DNA of 64,000 bases, taken from Lentibacter algarum (GTDB taxonomy: Bacteria; Pseudomonadota; Alphaproteobacteria; Rhodobacterales; Rhodobacteraceae). Below the pieces are notes generated by a model, which searched no databases, had not been told where the DNA came from, and saw nothing but the letters and a program-made list of their open reading frames with translations. Shown here piece after piece: positions 7,904 to 16,544 of this stretch (positions are counted from its first letter, which is position 1; the number at the start of each line of letters is the position of its first letter). The translations under genes were made by a program, and so were the position numbers. Location: contig NZ_JAHKQI010000008.1 in the NCBI RefSeq assembly GCF_018860975.1, forward strand, positions 839,603-903,602, written 5' to 3'.

Positions 7904-9217
7904 ATGGCGCTGTTGTCGAACTTCACCCAACGTAAGACAAAGGCGCGCAAAGCGCGCGCTCAGGCGGCCAAACATGCCGAAGACGAACACAAACCTGACG
8001 CCAAACTGGCCAATCAGCCGAAACCGGTTTCACACCACCCCGCGCGCCACTTTGCTCTGGCGCTCGAAACACAACTTGTGTTGCCCCTGTCTGAAGACCC
8101 ACCCGAAGAAAGCTGTCGCATCCGTGTGCAAGACCGTGGGCAGTTTCTGTCGCGGCAAGAACGCTGGGAAGAACTAAGCCGCGAAATCCGTAGCACCGAC
8201 AACCGTAAAGTCGCCACACATTGCGGCATGCCACATGCCGATTTGTTAAGCCTAGGCGCGCGCACCGATGTCGTGCTGGCCGCCGAACAGGCGATCATTG
8301 ACGGGCAAAGCCCCAGCCTTGATGGCATTGAAGCACTGGAAGAGGTGCTGGCCGAGTTCTCAAATGACTATGCGATAGCTTCGATCGTTGCGCAGGCACA
8401 TATGGATATCGGCTGGGCGTGGCGCGGCTCCGACTGGAACCACGAGATCGCGAAACGCAACCAGCAGCTTTTTGAAGCGCATTTTGCCCGCGCCCGCGAG
8501 ATCCTCACAAGCTTTGAAGCGACGACCAGGGTTTCTCCGCTGCTGGCCAGTTCAAGTTGTTCGCTGGTTGTCGCTCACGAGCAACCCGCCCTACAAATCG
8601 GCAATGCATATGAACGCCTGATAGACCTGAACCCGCAAAACACCGCACCGATGCGCACCTTGGGCAACCTGCTGTTGCCGCGCTGGTTCGGGGATTATGA
8701 AGCGCTCGAACTCGAAGCCCGTCGCACCGCCGGACGTGGACGGGACACATGGGGCAACGGCGGTTATGCTTGGGTTTATCTTGACGCATTGCGCGTTGAT
8801 CAAGGGGCCGCTCGCGCGCTCGATGTCGACTTCTTTCTCGACGGGCTACGCGACATTCTTTATCTGCAGCCTGATCAGCACATCGCCAACCTTCTGGCGG
8901 CTTACACGGGCATCACAATGGCCCCCTCACGCACGCCGATCGAAGCGCCAGATGTTGTGCGCGACGTGCGCCAAGCCATTCACTCAATGTTTGATGTGAT
9001 CCTGCGTGACAACCTCAAAGAACTGCACCCCCTGCTCTGGGCAGAAGCCGATCTCGGCCCTGATCCGGGCACTTTCCTGCCCCCGCGCTCTGCTCTTTTG
9101 CGCAAAGGCCACGACACCGCGCGCAACGCGATTGCCCACCATTTCATCAGCGAAATCCGCTCTGGCTTCACACTTAAGTTCGGCAATTCCGGCCTTAGCC
9201 TCGTGCCGTCAAGCTAA
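7904..9217 (+). CDS. Conserved protein of unknown function
   Basis: 437 residues, no signal peptide and no membrane segment. The first 25 residues are very basic and Ala-rich. The rest is mostly helical, with patterns resembling degenerate TPR or alpha-solenoid repeats (for example AIASIVAQAHMDIGWAWRG and AYERLIDLNPQNTAPMRTLG). I recognise no catalytic motif. Codon use and GC resemble its neighbours, so it is probably native. It stands alone: 77 bp before gatB on the same strand and divergent from the transglycosylase-like gene. Confidence 0.75.
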   Translation: MALLSNFTQRKTKARKARAQAAKHAEDEHKPDAKLANQPKPVSHHPARHFALALETQLVLPLSEDPPEESCRIRVQDRGQFLSRQERWEELSREIRSTDNRKVATHCGMPHADLLSLGARTDVVLAAEQAIIDGQSPSLDGIEALEEVLAEFSNDYAIASIVAQAHMDIGWAWRGSDWNHEIAKRNQQLFEAHFARAREILTSFEATTRVSPLLASSSCSLVVAHEQPALQIGNAYERLIDLNPQNTAPMRTLGNLLLPRWFGDYEALELEARRTAGRGRDTWGNGGYAWVYLDALRVDQGAARALDVDFFLDGLRDILYLQPDQHIANLLAAYTGITMAPSRTPIEAPDVVRDVRQAIHSMFDVILRDNLKELHPLLWAEADLGPDPGTFLPPRSALLRKGHDTARNAIAHHFISEIRSGFTLKFGNSGLSLVPSS

Positions 9218-9294
9218 CAAGCTCTTGCTCCGCCCTGCCCGCTGTTTTAGAACGCCTCTGATCTGATTGTGATCTGATTAAAGGATGATGGGCC

Positions 9295-10809
9295 ATGCTC
9301 GATCTTAGCTATGAAACGCCAACCCCGAAAGTGATTGCAGGAGCAAAGCACGATTGGGAGCTTGTGATCGGCATGGAGGTGCACGCGCAGGTAAGCTCGA
9401 ACTCAAAGCTTTTCTCCGGAGCCTCGACCAAATTCGGCGCCGAGCCGAACGCCAATGTCGCCTTTGTTGACGCCGCCATGCCCGGCATGTTGCCCGTAAT
9501 CAACGAGTTCTGCGTTGAGCAAGCCGTGCGCACGGGCCTTGGCCTCAAGGCCGAGATCAACCTGAAATCTGCCTTTGATCGCAAAAACTATTTTTACCCG
9601 GACCTGCCGCAAGGCTACCAGATTTCACAGCTCTACGAGCCGATTGTGGGCGAAGGCGAGATACTCGTCGACATGGGCCCCGGTATGGCGCGCAACGTGC
9701 GCATCGAGCGCATTCACCTTGAGCAAGACGCGGGCAAATCCATCCACGATATGGACCCCAACATGAGCTTTGTTGACCTCAACCGCACGGGCGTTGCTCT
9801 CATGGAGATCGTCAGCAAGCCCGACATTCGCGGGCCAGAAGAAGCCGCCGCATACGTTGTGAAACTGCGCCAGATCCTGCGCTATCTCGGCACCTGCAAT
9901 GGCGACATGCAAAGCGGCAGCCTGCGGGCTGACGTGAATGTCTCGGTTTGCCGCCCGGGGCAGCACGAGAAGTATATGGAAACGCAGGACTTCTCGCACC
10001 TCGGCACCCGATGTGAGATCAAAAACATGAACTCGATGCGCTTTATCCAAGCCGCCATCGACTATGAAGCGCGTCGCCAGATCAAAATCCTGGAAGACGG
10101 CGGCGAGATCGACCAGGAAACGCGCCTCTATGATGCCGACAAAGGCGAAACCCGCTCGATGCGCTCAAAAGAAGAAGCGCATGACTACCGCTACTTCCCC
10201 GACCCCGACTTGCTCCCGCTGGAGATCGAGCAATCATGGGTCGACGAGATCGCAGCGACCCTCCCCGAGCTTCCCGATGGCAAAAAAGCGCGCTTCATGG
10301 GCGACTATGGCCTCACAGAATATGACGCTTCGGTGCTGACAGCCGAAGTCGACAACGCAGGCTACTTTGAAGATGTCGCCAAGGGCCGTGACGGCAAAAT
10401 TGCCGCCAACTGGGTGATCAACGAGCTCTTTGGCCGCCTCAAAAAAGACGACGACAAAGCGATCACTGAAAGCCCTGTCAGCCCTGCGCAACTCGGAGGC
10501 ATCATCGACCTTATCGCAGCCGACACCATCTCTGGTAAGATCGCCAAAGACCTGTTCGAGATCGTCTATACCGAGGGCGGCGACCCTGCCGAGATCGTGG
10601 AAACACGCGGCATGAAACAAGTCACCGACACCGGCGCTATCGAGGCCGCGCTTGACGAAATCATCAAAGCCAACCCCGACCAAGTTGCCAAAGCTCAGGA
10701 AAACCCCAAGCTCGCAGGCTGGTTTGTTGGCCAGGTGATGAAAGCTACAGGCGGCAAAGCCAACCCGAAAGCCGTCAACCAACTGGTGCAGGACAAACTC
10801 GGCAGCTAG
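9295..10809 (+). CDS. gatB: Aspartyl/glutamyl-tRNA amidotransferase subunit B
   Basis: 504 residues. GatB is the tRNA-binding and kinase subunit of GatCAB, which converts misacylated Glu-tRNAGln (and Asp-tRNAAsn) to the amide form in the cytoplasm. Visible signatures are VIGMEVHAQ near residue 24, the segment [18 protein letters not shown], and [10 protein letters not shown]; the C-terminal YqeY-like tail is complete. An AAGGA sequence lies about 10 bases before the ATG. gatA and gatC are not adjacent, which is common in this group. The next gene starts one base after the stop. Confidence 0.97.
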   Translation: MLDLSYETPTPKVIAGAKHDWELVIGMEVHAQVSSNSKLFSGASTKFGAEPNANVAFVDAAMPGMLPVINEFCVEQAVRTGLGLKAEINLKSAFDRKNYFYPDLPQGYQISQLYEPIVGEGEILVDMGPGMARNVRIERIHLEQDAGKSIHDMDPNMSFVDLNRTGVALMEIVSKPDIRGPEEAAAYVVKLRQILRYLGTCNGDMQSGSLRADVNVSVCRPGQHEKYMETQDFSHLGTRCEIKNMNSMRFIQAAIDYEARRQIKILEDGGEIDQETRLYDADKGETRSMRSKEEAHDYRYFPDPDLLPLEIEQSWVDEIAATLPELPDGKKARFMGDYGLTEYDASVLTAEVDNAGYFEDVAKGRDGKIAANWVINELFGRLKKDDDKAITESPVSPAQLGGIIDLIAADTISGKIAKDLFEIVYTEGGDPAEIVETRGMKQVTDTGAIEAALDEIIKANPDQVAKAQENPKLAGWFVGQVMKATGGKANPKAVNQLVQDKLGS

Positions 10810-10810
10810 G

Positions 10811-11224
10811 TTGGACTACGTTAAAATCATACACTTGCTCTGCGTTATGGGCTGGATGACTTCGGTTTTCGCCGTCCCGCGCGCGCTGATCTTTTGGAAG
10901 CGCGAGTATACGCAGCTTGGTGCCTTTGGCCCGACAGGCGACCTCACCGTAAGGCTCTACCGCTTCTCGGCGGGCCTTGGCGTAATCGGCGTGCTCACCG
11001 GCCTCTGGCTCGGCTGGCAGGTCTGGTCTTTCGCACCTTGGGTCTGGCTAAAACTCGGCCTCGTCGCCCTCTTGGCCGCGCATTACATCTGGACAGGCGT
11101 GCTGGTGGTGCGCGCTCGAAAAGGCGAATTCGGCGAGAGCGACACATATCTGCGCATCTTCAACGAAGTCTCGGTGCTGGTGGTGATCGCCATCCTCGCA
11201 ACCGTTGTTTTCAAACCCTTCTGA
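10811..11224 (+). CDS. HemJ/CopD-like membrane protein
   Basis: 137 residues with four predicted membrane helices. It resembles HemJ, the oxygen-dependent protoporphyrinogen oxidase of bacteria lacking HemG/HemY: an early conserved His (VKIIHLL, H8), WVWLKL with the conserved Lys in the third helix, and the ending RIFNEV...VVFKPF. The start is probably TTG 10811, one base after the gatB stop, because it keeps the first helix and His; the next ATG (10847) would remove both. A more general CopD-family role is the alternative. It shares an apparent operon with gatB and the thioesterase gene. Confidence 0.65.
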   Translation: MDYVKIIHLLCVMGWMTSVFAVPRALIFWKREYTQLGAFGPTGDLTVRLYRFSAGLGVIGVLTGLWLGWQVWSFAPWVWLKLGLVALLAAHYIWTGVLVVRARKGEFGESDTYLRIFNEVSVLVVIAILATVVFKPF

Positions 11225-11232
11225 GGTCACAC

Positions 11233-11706
11233 ATGAGCAAACCCTTTATCTCTTCTATCATGCCCGTTCGCCCCGAGTGGATCGACTATAACGGTCACCT
11301 CAATATGGCTTACTACCATGTGTTGCTCGACAATGGCGTCGACGAGTTATGGCGTGATTTCGGTTTTGGCCCCGACTATATCAAAGCCTCCGGCTGCACG
11401 ACCTATTCAGCCGAGTTTCACATCTACTACCGCCGCGAAGTGCATGAAGGCGACCGCCTGCGCGCCAGCTTCCAGATAATCGACCACAACGACAAAAGCA
11501 TCCACTTTGCCCAACAACTCACCCATGAAGACGGCTGGGTCTCTGCTGAAGGCGAAGGCATCGTGCTGCACATCGACCAATCCGGCCCCCGCGTCGCCCC
11601 CTTCCCGAGCGACAAACTGGCCCAGATCGCAGCACTCTATGAGCAGCACAAATCCCTGCCTCGCCCGGAGTTTGTTGGCAAAACTATGGGCATAAAACGC
11701 AAGTAG
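11233..11706 (+). CDS. Hotdog-fold acyl-CoA thioesterase
   Basis: 157 residues, 4HBT family. The start MPVRPEWIDYNGHLNMAYYH includes the DYNGHLN motif (Asp-Asn-His region) characteristic of single-domain hotdog thioesterases. It resembles the thioesterase domain fused to some L-carnitine dehydrogenases (betainyl-CoA thioesterase), but no carnitine gene is nearby, so the acyl group is unknown. The long open frame upstream of 11233 is out of phase with the HemJ-like gene and is not used. It starts 8 bp after the preceding stop, so co-transcription is likely. Two tandem-repeat blocks follow it. Confidence 0.85.
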   Translation: MSKPFISSIMPVRPEWIDYNGHLNMAYYHVLLDNGVDELWRDFGFGPDYIKASGCTTYSAEFHIYYRREVHEGDRLRASFQIIDHNDKSIHFAQQLTHEDGWVSAEGEGIVLHIDQSGPRVAPFPSDKLAQIAALYEQHKSLPRPEFVGKTMGIKRK

Positions 11707-11731
11707 GCAGGCGAGAAGTCAACCGCGCCGA

Positions 11732-11797
11732 CCACAGAGAATCCGCAGAGAAACCACAGCGGACCCACAGGGAATCCACAGGGAACCCCCAGAAAAC
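11732..11797. repeat. Six tandem 11-bp repeats
   Basis: Six contiguous units of 11 bp, consensus CCACAGRGAAN, at 11732, 11743, 11754, 11765, 11776 and 11787. Units 4 and 5 differ at one base; units 3 and 6 are the most diverged. The period is close to one helical turn. The block sits in the 276-bp gap between the thioesterase gene and the cox regulator, which otherwise holds only the second repeat block. Confidence 0.85.
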
Positions 11798-11864
11798 CCT
11801 GTTCGCGACGCACTTGTAGGCGGTTGAAGAAACACCCAACGAACCTGCCGCGTTTGAACAAAAT

Positions 11865-11912
11865 CCGGCAGTAAACTTGGTAGTTAATCCGGCAGTAAAC
11901 CCGGCAGTAAAC
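11865..11912. repeat. Four tandem 12-bp repeats
   Basis: Four contiguous 12-bp units at 11865, 11877, 11889 and 11901. Units 1, 3 and 4 are identical (CCGGCAGTAAAC); unit 2 is diverged (TTGGTAGTTAAT). The block ends 70 bp before the regulator start, a position suited to repeated operator sites, though no binding protein is known. Confidence 0.85.
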
Positions 11913-11982
11913 TCACGCTCAGCAAATAGCAGATTTGACTATTTTGAAAAATTGCTAATGATGAAGCTGGGAGAACCTCGTT

Positions 11983-12942
11983 TTGAACACGTCACCGTCG
12001 AGACATGCCGATGCTGTTTTTGCATCGGTACATTCTAATACGGCCGCCGCACGATCACGGCTGGCTGCGTCTTGGCACCGTTCTATGTTGTCTCATGGCC
12101 TTGACCCCGCACTTGACGCCTCGCAGCCCCATCTTACCGGCCAGGAGTTGGCTCAACGACAAGACGCATTGGGGCGCGTGCTCGCGATCGCGGCACCGGA
12201 GTTGGATTGTTTGTTCGAATTGGTCGGCAGCTCCGGCTGTGGCGTTGTTTTGACAGACGGCGAAGGGGTGATCGTAGATCATCGCTTTTCTGATGCTGAC
12301 AAAAGCGTCTTTGAGGGCTGGGGCTTAGGCGTCGGTGCTGTCTGGAGCGAGGCGACCGTCGGCACCAACGGTATTGGCACCTGCATCACAGAAGAGCGCG
12401 CAGTCACCATCCATCGCGATGAACACTTTTTGGCTCGCAACACTGGGATGAGCTGCATTGACGCCCCGATTTTTGGAGCAGATGGGCAACTGGTTGCAGC
12501 ACTTGATGTGTCTTCGGCCCGTGCCGACCAAACTAAAGCCATCAATGGGCTGATCGCTGAAATGGTGGCCCGCGTCGCGCGCACGGTTGAGGTCAACAAT
12601 TTCCGTGCAAGCTATCCGAAGGCACGTATTATTATCGCGGATCAAGATGACACGTCTAACTCAACGCTGTTGGCTGTCGATCAGGATGACGTCGTAATTG
12701 GTGCAACGCGTCGAGCCCGAAAGGCTTATGGTTTCGCAATTCAAGGAGCATTCACTCCAATCGCCGCCAGCGATCTGTTCGGGCGCGGAGACGGACCCGT
12801 GGGGTTAGAAAAGGCGGAACGTGCTGCCGTGGTTCGCGCATTGGTGCGGGCCAACAACAATGTCAGCGATGCGGCTCGAGACCTAAATGTATCGCGGGCA
12901 ACCCTATACAGGCGGATGAAACGACTTGGTTTATCCGAATAA
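11983..12942 (+). CDS. GAF-domain transcriptional regulator with Fis-type HTH, no AAA+ domain
   Basis: 319 residues, AcoR-like. An N-terminal helical segment (ARSRLAASWHRSMLSHGLDP) is typical of AcoR proteins, a GAF-like sensor lies at about residues 70-190 (VWSEATVGTNGIGTC), and the C-terminus is a Fis-type helix-turn-helix (AARDLNVSRATLYRRMKRLG). The central sigma-54-activating AAA+ domain is absent, so it should act as a classical activator or repressor. The start is TTG 11983, supported by GGGAGA about 8 bases upstream. It precedes the cox genes by 123 bp on the same strand and probably controls them. Confidence 0.85.
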   Translation: MNTSPSRHADAVFASVHSNTAAARSRLAASWHRSMLSHGLDPALDASQPHLTGQELAQRQDALGRVLAIAAPELDCLFELVGSSGCGVVLTDGEGVIVDHRFSDADKSVFEGWGLGVGAVWSEATVGTNGIGTCITEERAVTIHRDEHFLARNTGMSCIDAPIFGADGQLVAALDVSSARADQTKAINGLIAEMVARVARTVEVNNFRASYPKARIIIADQDDTSNSTLLAVDQDDVVIGATRRARKAYGFAIQGAFTPIAASDLFGRGDGPVGLEKAERAAVVRALVRANNNVSDAARDLNVSRATLYRRMKRLGLSE

Positions 12943-13065
12943 GCCGGCGCCTTGTCTCAAATGTGAGACACTTTCGGAATAGCTCCTCGATCTGCTGCTT
13001 CACATACAGGTCTCGAATTGCTTGGCTGTCAGCATAAGGGATCATTGATGCATGGGAGGGCAGCA

Positions 13066-13578
13066 GTGAAATTAGCTGACCAAATAGAAATAGCGGCCGA
13101 TCGTCAGGTCGTCTGGAACGCCATTCTGGATGCAGAGGTTCTCAAGGCCTGCATTCCTGGGTGTGAAGAGCTGACCGGGTCTGTTGAAGACGGGTTTGAA
13201 GCTGTCGTCGTTCAAAAAGTTGGCCCCGTAAAGGCCAAGTTCAAAGGCGACGTTGAAATTTCCGATATTGTCAAAGGCGAAAGCCTGAAATTGTCCGGCA
13301 GCGGCAAAGGTGGGCCCGCAGGTTTTGCGTCGGGCTCGGCGGATGTTCGACTAAGTGACACAGACACGGGCACCTTGCTTGAGTATGACGTCGACGCAAA
13401 AGTTGGCGGCAAGCTGGCGCAACTTGGTAGCCGGATCATTGATGGCTTCGCAAAGAAACTTGCAGGCCAGTTTTTCGAGCGGTTTCAGGAGGGGCTGGAG
13501 CCCGAGATGGACGAAACCGAAGCTACAGAAGAAACAGAGACGAAAAAAGGGTGGATCAAGCGCGTGTTTTCAACATAG
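13066..13578 (+). CDS. coxG: CoxG-family (SRPBCC) protein
   Basis: 170 residues. CoxG proteins have a START/SRPBCC-like fold and are found with molybdenum hydroxylases of the CO dehydrogenase type; in Oligotropha CoxG helps anchor the enzyme at the membrane. The family start KLADQIEIAADRQVVWNAIL and the motif LKACIPGCEEL are clear. The start is GTG 13066, not the upstream ATG 13048, because GGGAGGG lies 5 bases before it and family members begin with MKL. The C-terminus is Glu/Thr-rich and then basic. It leads the G-S-L-M gene set. Confidence 0.88.
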   Translation: MKLADQIEIAADRQVVWNAILDAEVLKACIPGCEELTGSVEDGFEAVVVQKVGPVKAKFKGDVEISDIVKGESLKLSGSGKGGPAGFASGSADVRLSDTDTGTLLEYDVDAKVGGKLAQLGSRIIDGFAKKLAGQFFERFQEGLEPEMDETEATEETETKKGWIKRVFST

Positions 13579-13616
13579 CGCCCCCAATTCTTAATCATTT
13601 TCTAGGGAGGAAAAAG

Positions 13617-14102
13617 ATGCCGAAGATTACCATGAACATCAACGGGCGGGACATGTCTGCAGAGGTGGAAAACCGCACTCTGCTGGCAACAATGCTGCGT
13701 GAAAAGCTGCACCTGAAGGGCACGCATGTTGGCTGCGATACCAGCCAATGCGGTGCTTGTGTTGTGCATGTGAACGGCAAGGCTGTGAAGTCCTGCACGA
13801 TTTTTGCCTCCGAGCTGGATGGTGCGACCGTCGACACGATCGAAGGGCAAGCCAACACGGATGGATCGCTGAACGTGATTCAACAAGCGTTTCAGGATCA
13901 TCACGGATTGCAGTGCGGCTTTTGCACGCCCGGCATGGTGATGAGCGCGGCCGCCCTTCTGAAGGACAACCCCAAGCCCAGTGAAGCCGAGGTTCGTGAA
14001 TACCTTGAGGGGAACATCTGCCGATGCACCGGTTATCAGGGCATCGTAAACGCAATTATGGCTGCGAGCGGACAAGACGTCCCCTCTGTGGCAGCAGAAT
14101 AG
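13617..14102 (+). CDS. coxS: Molybdenum hydroxylase small subunit, 2x[2Fe-2S]
   Basis: 161 residues. It carries electrons from the molybdenum site to FAD. The plant-type [2Fe-2S] motif GCDTSQCGACVV is at about residues 40-51 and the second cluster motif has CGFCTPGM followed by CRCTGYQ. The start ATG 13617 has a strong AGGGAGG site; an in-frame extension to 13551 would overlap coxG and is not needed. It is complete and followed by the large subunit after 12 bp. It is the usual partner of the CoxL and CoxM homologues below. Confidence 0.95.
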   Translation: MPKITMNINGRDMSAEVENRTLLATMLREKLHLKGTHVGCDTSQCGACVVHVNGKAVKSCTIFASELDGATVDTIEGQANTDGSLNVIQQAFQDHHGLQCGFCTPGMVMSAAALLKDNPKPSEAEVREYLEGNICRCTGYQGIVNAIMAASGQDVPSVAAE

Positions 14103-14114
14103 GGAGGATACCAA

Positions 14115-16481
14115 ATGCCAGATGGAGGAATTGGTGCGCCAACCAAGCGCAGAGAAGATACGCGATTTTTAACAGGTCGCGGAAAATACACAGATGATAT
14201 TACGCCTCAAAATACATCCTACTGCGCCTTTGCCCGCAGCCAGGTTGCGAATGGCAAGATCAACAGTATCGACACAAGCCAGGCGACTAAAATGCCGGGC
14301 GTTCTGGCTGCGTTTACCGGCGAAGATTTCGTCGAGGTTGGCTCAAACCCCGCCGGCTGGCTGATCAACAGCCGTGACGGCGAGCCGATGAAGGAACCCA
14401 AACGCCCGGTGCTTGCCCACGGCAAAGTGCGTCATGTGGGTGACGCCTATGCCGCCGTTGTGGCCGAAACGCTCGAACAGGCGATGGACGCTGTTGAAGC
14501 CATTGAAGCCGACATTGACGAACTTGATGCCGTCGTTGACATGGCCTCGGCGGTGGCAGACCCCGGAACGCTCGTTCACGATGAAATCGAAACGAATATC
14601 TGCTTTGATTGGGGGTGGATCGAAGACAACCGCGCCGCAACTGACGAAGCGATCAAGAACGCACCTCATGTTACGACGTTGGAACTGGTCAATAACCGGC
14701 TTGTGCCCAACGCTTTGGAGCCGCGAGCCTCGATAGGTGAATATGACCCCGGAACCGGCGATTATAAGCTGACGACCACATCCCAAAACCCGCATTTGTC
14801 GCGTCTACTTGTGTCGGCATTTGTGCTTGGCATTCCCGAAAACAAGTTGACGGTGCTCGCACCCGATGTGGGCGGCGGATTTGGCTCCAAGATTTATCAC
14901 TATGGTGAAGAAGCTTTGGTTCTGGCCGCGGCCAAAAAACTGGGCCGCCCTGTAAAGTGGACAGCCACGCGCACGGAATCTTTCCTCTCCGATGCACATG
15001 GACGCGACCACGTCACAAAGATCGAACTTGCTTGCGAAAAAGACGGGTCTTTCATTGCGTTCCGCACAGAAACACTGGCCAATGTCGGGGCCTACCTGTC
15101 AAACTTCTCGACAGCGACGCCAACCTTTTTGCACGGCACATTGATGGCAGGGAACTATACTGTGCCGAATGTATATGTGAACGTCAAAGCGGTGTTCACC
15201 AATACGGCACCAGTTGATGCCTATCGCGGGGCCGGTCGCCCGGAAGCAACATTCTCGCTTGAACGCGTGATCGACAAATGTGCCCGCGAGCTGGGCATCG
15301 ACCCTGTTGAGATCCGGCGCAAGAACTTCATCAAAAAGGACCAGTATCCTTTCGCCACAGCTGCCGGTCTTGAATACGATAGCGGCGACTATGATGCCTT
15401 GATGGATGGCTTGGAAAAAGTCGCCGATTTCGCCGGATTTGAGGCGCGCCGTGCAGCCAGCGCAAAAGAAGGCAAATTGCGCGGGCTTGGGATCAACTCC
15501 TATGTCGAGGCATGTGGCATTGCGCCATCAAACCTCGTTGGCATCCTTGGTGCACGTGTCGGTCTCTATGATGCGGCGACTGTGCGGGTGAACCCGACAG
15601 GCAATATCTCGGTCATGGTTGGGGCACACAGCCACGGCCAAGGACATGAGACAGCCTTTCCACAGATCGTAGCAGATATGTTGGGGGTTGATGCTCAAAC
15701 CGTTGACATTGTGCACGGCGACACCTCGAAAATCCCCTTTGGAATGGGCACTTACGGGTCTCGTAGCCTTGCAGTCTGCGGATCGGCTGTGTTCCGCGCG
15801 ACGGAAAAAGTGATCCGCAAAGCCACGCTCATTGCAGCACATATGCTTGAGGACTCACCCGAAAACATCGAGTTCTCCGATGGTGTATTTGCGATCAAAG
15901 GAACCAATAAAACAGTCGGGTTTGGTGATGTCGCTTTGAAAGCATACATCCCGCATGACTACCCGATCGACGCGATAGAACCCGGCTTGGAAGAAACGGC
16001 GTTCTATGATCCGGCAAACTTCACCTATCCTTCGGGGGCCTATGCCAGCGAAGTGGAAGTTGACCCGGAAACAGGCAAGGTTACGGTCTGCTCGATGGTG
16101 GCGCTGGATGACTTTGGCGTGGTCGTAAACCCGATGATCGTCACCGGCCAGGTCGAAGGCGGTCTGGCGCAAGGCATTGGTCAGGCGCTCTTGGAAAATG
16201 GTGTCTATGATGAAAACGGCCAGCTCTTGTCAGGGTCGTTCATGGACTACGCCATGCCGCGGGCCGATGACTTGCCGAGTTTTGTTGTCGATCATAGCAA
16301 CGAAACGCGCTGCACACACAACCCGATAGGCTCCAAGGGCTGCGGTGAAGCGGGGGCAATCGGATCACCTCCGACCATTGTGAATGCTGTCGTAGATGCG
16401 CTGGCACGGGGTGGGCATGATGTCGATCATATCGACATGCCCGTTTCGCCTTCGCGTGTTTGGGCGGCGATGAACCCATAA
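14115..16481 (+). CDS. coxL: Molybdenum hydroxylase large subunit, form II CoxL-like
   Basis: 788 residues, molybdopterin-binding catalytic subunit of the xanthine oxidase family. The active-site loop reads AYRGAGR at residues 369-375. True (form I) CO dehydrogenases have AYXCSFR with the copper-binding Cys, which is absent here, so this is form II. The general-base Glu is present (GCGEAGAIG, E745). A GGGAGGA site precedes the ATG. Form II enzymes are often annotated as CO dehydrogenase, but their natural substrate is generally unknown; an N-heterocycle or aldehyde is possible. No coxD/E/F-type maturation genes lie beside it. Confidence 0.93.
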   Translation: MPDGGIGAPTKRREDTRFLTGRGKYTDDITPQNTSYCAFARSQVANGKINSIDTSQATKMPGVLAAFTGEDFVEVGSNPAGWLINSRDGEPMKEPKRPVLAHGKVRHVGDAYAAVVAETLEQAMDAVEAIEADIDELDAVVDMASAVADPGTLVHDEIETNICFDWGWIEDNRAATDEAIKNAPHVTTLELVNNRLVPNALEPRASIGEYDPGTGDYKLTTTSQNPHLSRLLVSAFVLGIPENKLTVLAPDVGGGFGSKIYHYGEEALVLAAAKKLGRPVKWTATRTESFLSDAHGRDHVTKIELACEKDGSFIAFRTETLANVGAYLSNFSTATPTFLHGTLMAGNYTVPNVYVNVKAVFTNTAPVDAYRGAGRPEATFSLERVIDKCARELGIDPVEIRRKNFIKKDQYPFATAAGLEYDSGDYDALMDGLEKVADFAGFEARRAASAKEGKLRGLGINSYVEACGIAPSNLVGILGARVGLYDAATVRVNPTGNISVMVGAHSHGQGHETAFPQIVADMLGVDAQTVDIVHGDTSKIPFGMGTYGSRSLAVCGSAVFRATEKVIRKATLIAAHMLEDSPENIEFSDGVFAIKGTNKTVGFGDVALKAYIPHDYPIDAIEPGLEETAFYDPANFTYPSGAYASEVEVDPETGKVTVCSMVALDDFGVVVNPMIVTGQVEGGLAQGIGQALLENGVYDENGQLLSGSFMDYAMPRADDLPSFVVDHSNETRCTHNPIGSKGCGEAGAIGSPPTIVNAVVDALARGGHDVDHIDMPVSPSRVWAAMNP

Positions 16482-16499
16482 AATTCTATTGGCCAAGGA

Positions 16500-16515
16500 C
16501 AGGGCTTCGCCCCTG
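16500..16515 (+). other. Small stem-loop between coxL and coxM
   Basis: CAGGG pairs with CCCTG around a short TTCG-containing loop, 18 bases after the coxL stop and 29 before the coxM start. No T-run follows. It resembles the stronger hairpin at 1552-1571 and probably affects mRNA processing or stability within the operon. Confidence 0.5.
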
Positions 16516-16544
16516 ACTTGTGCCGCAGAACAAGGACATGAAAC

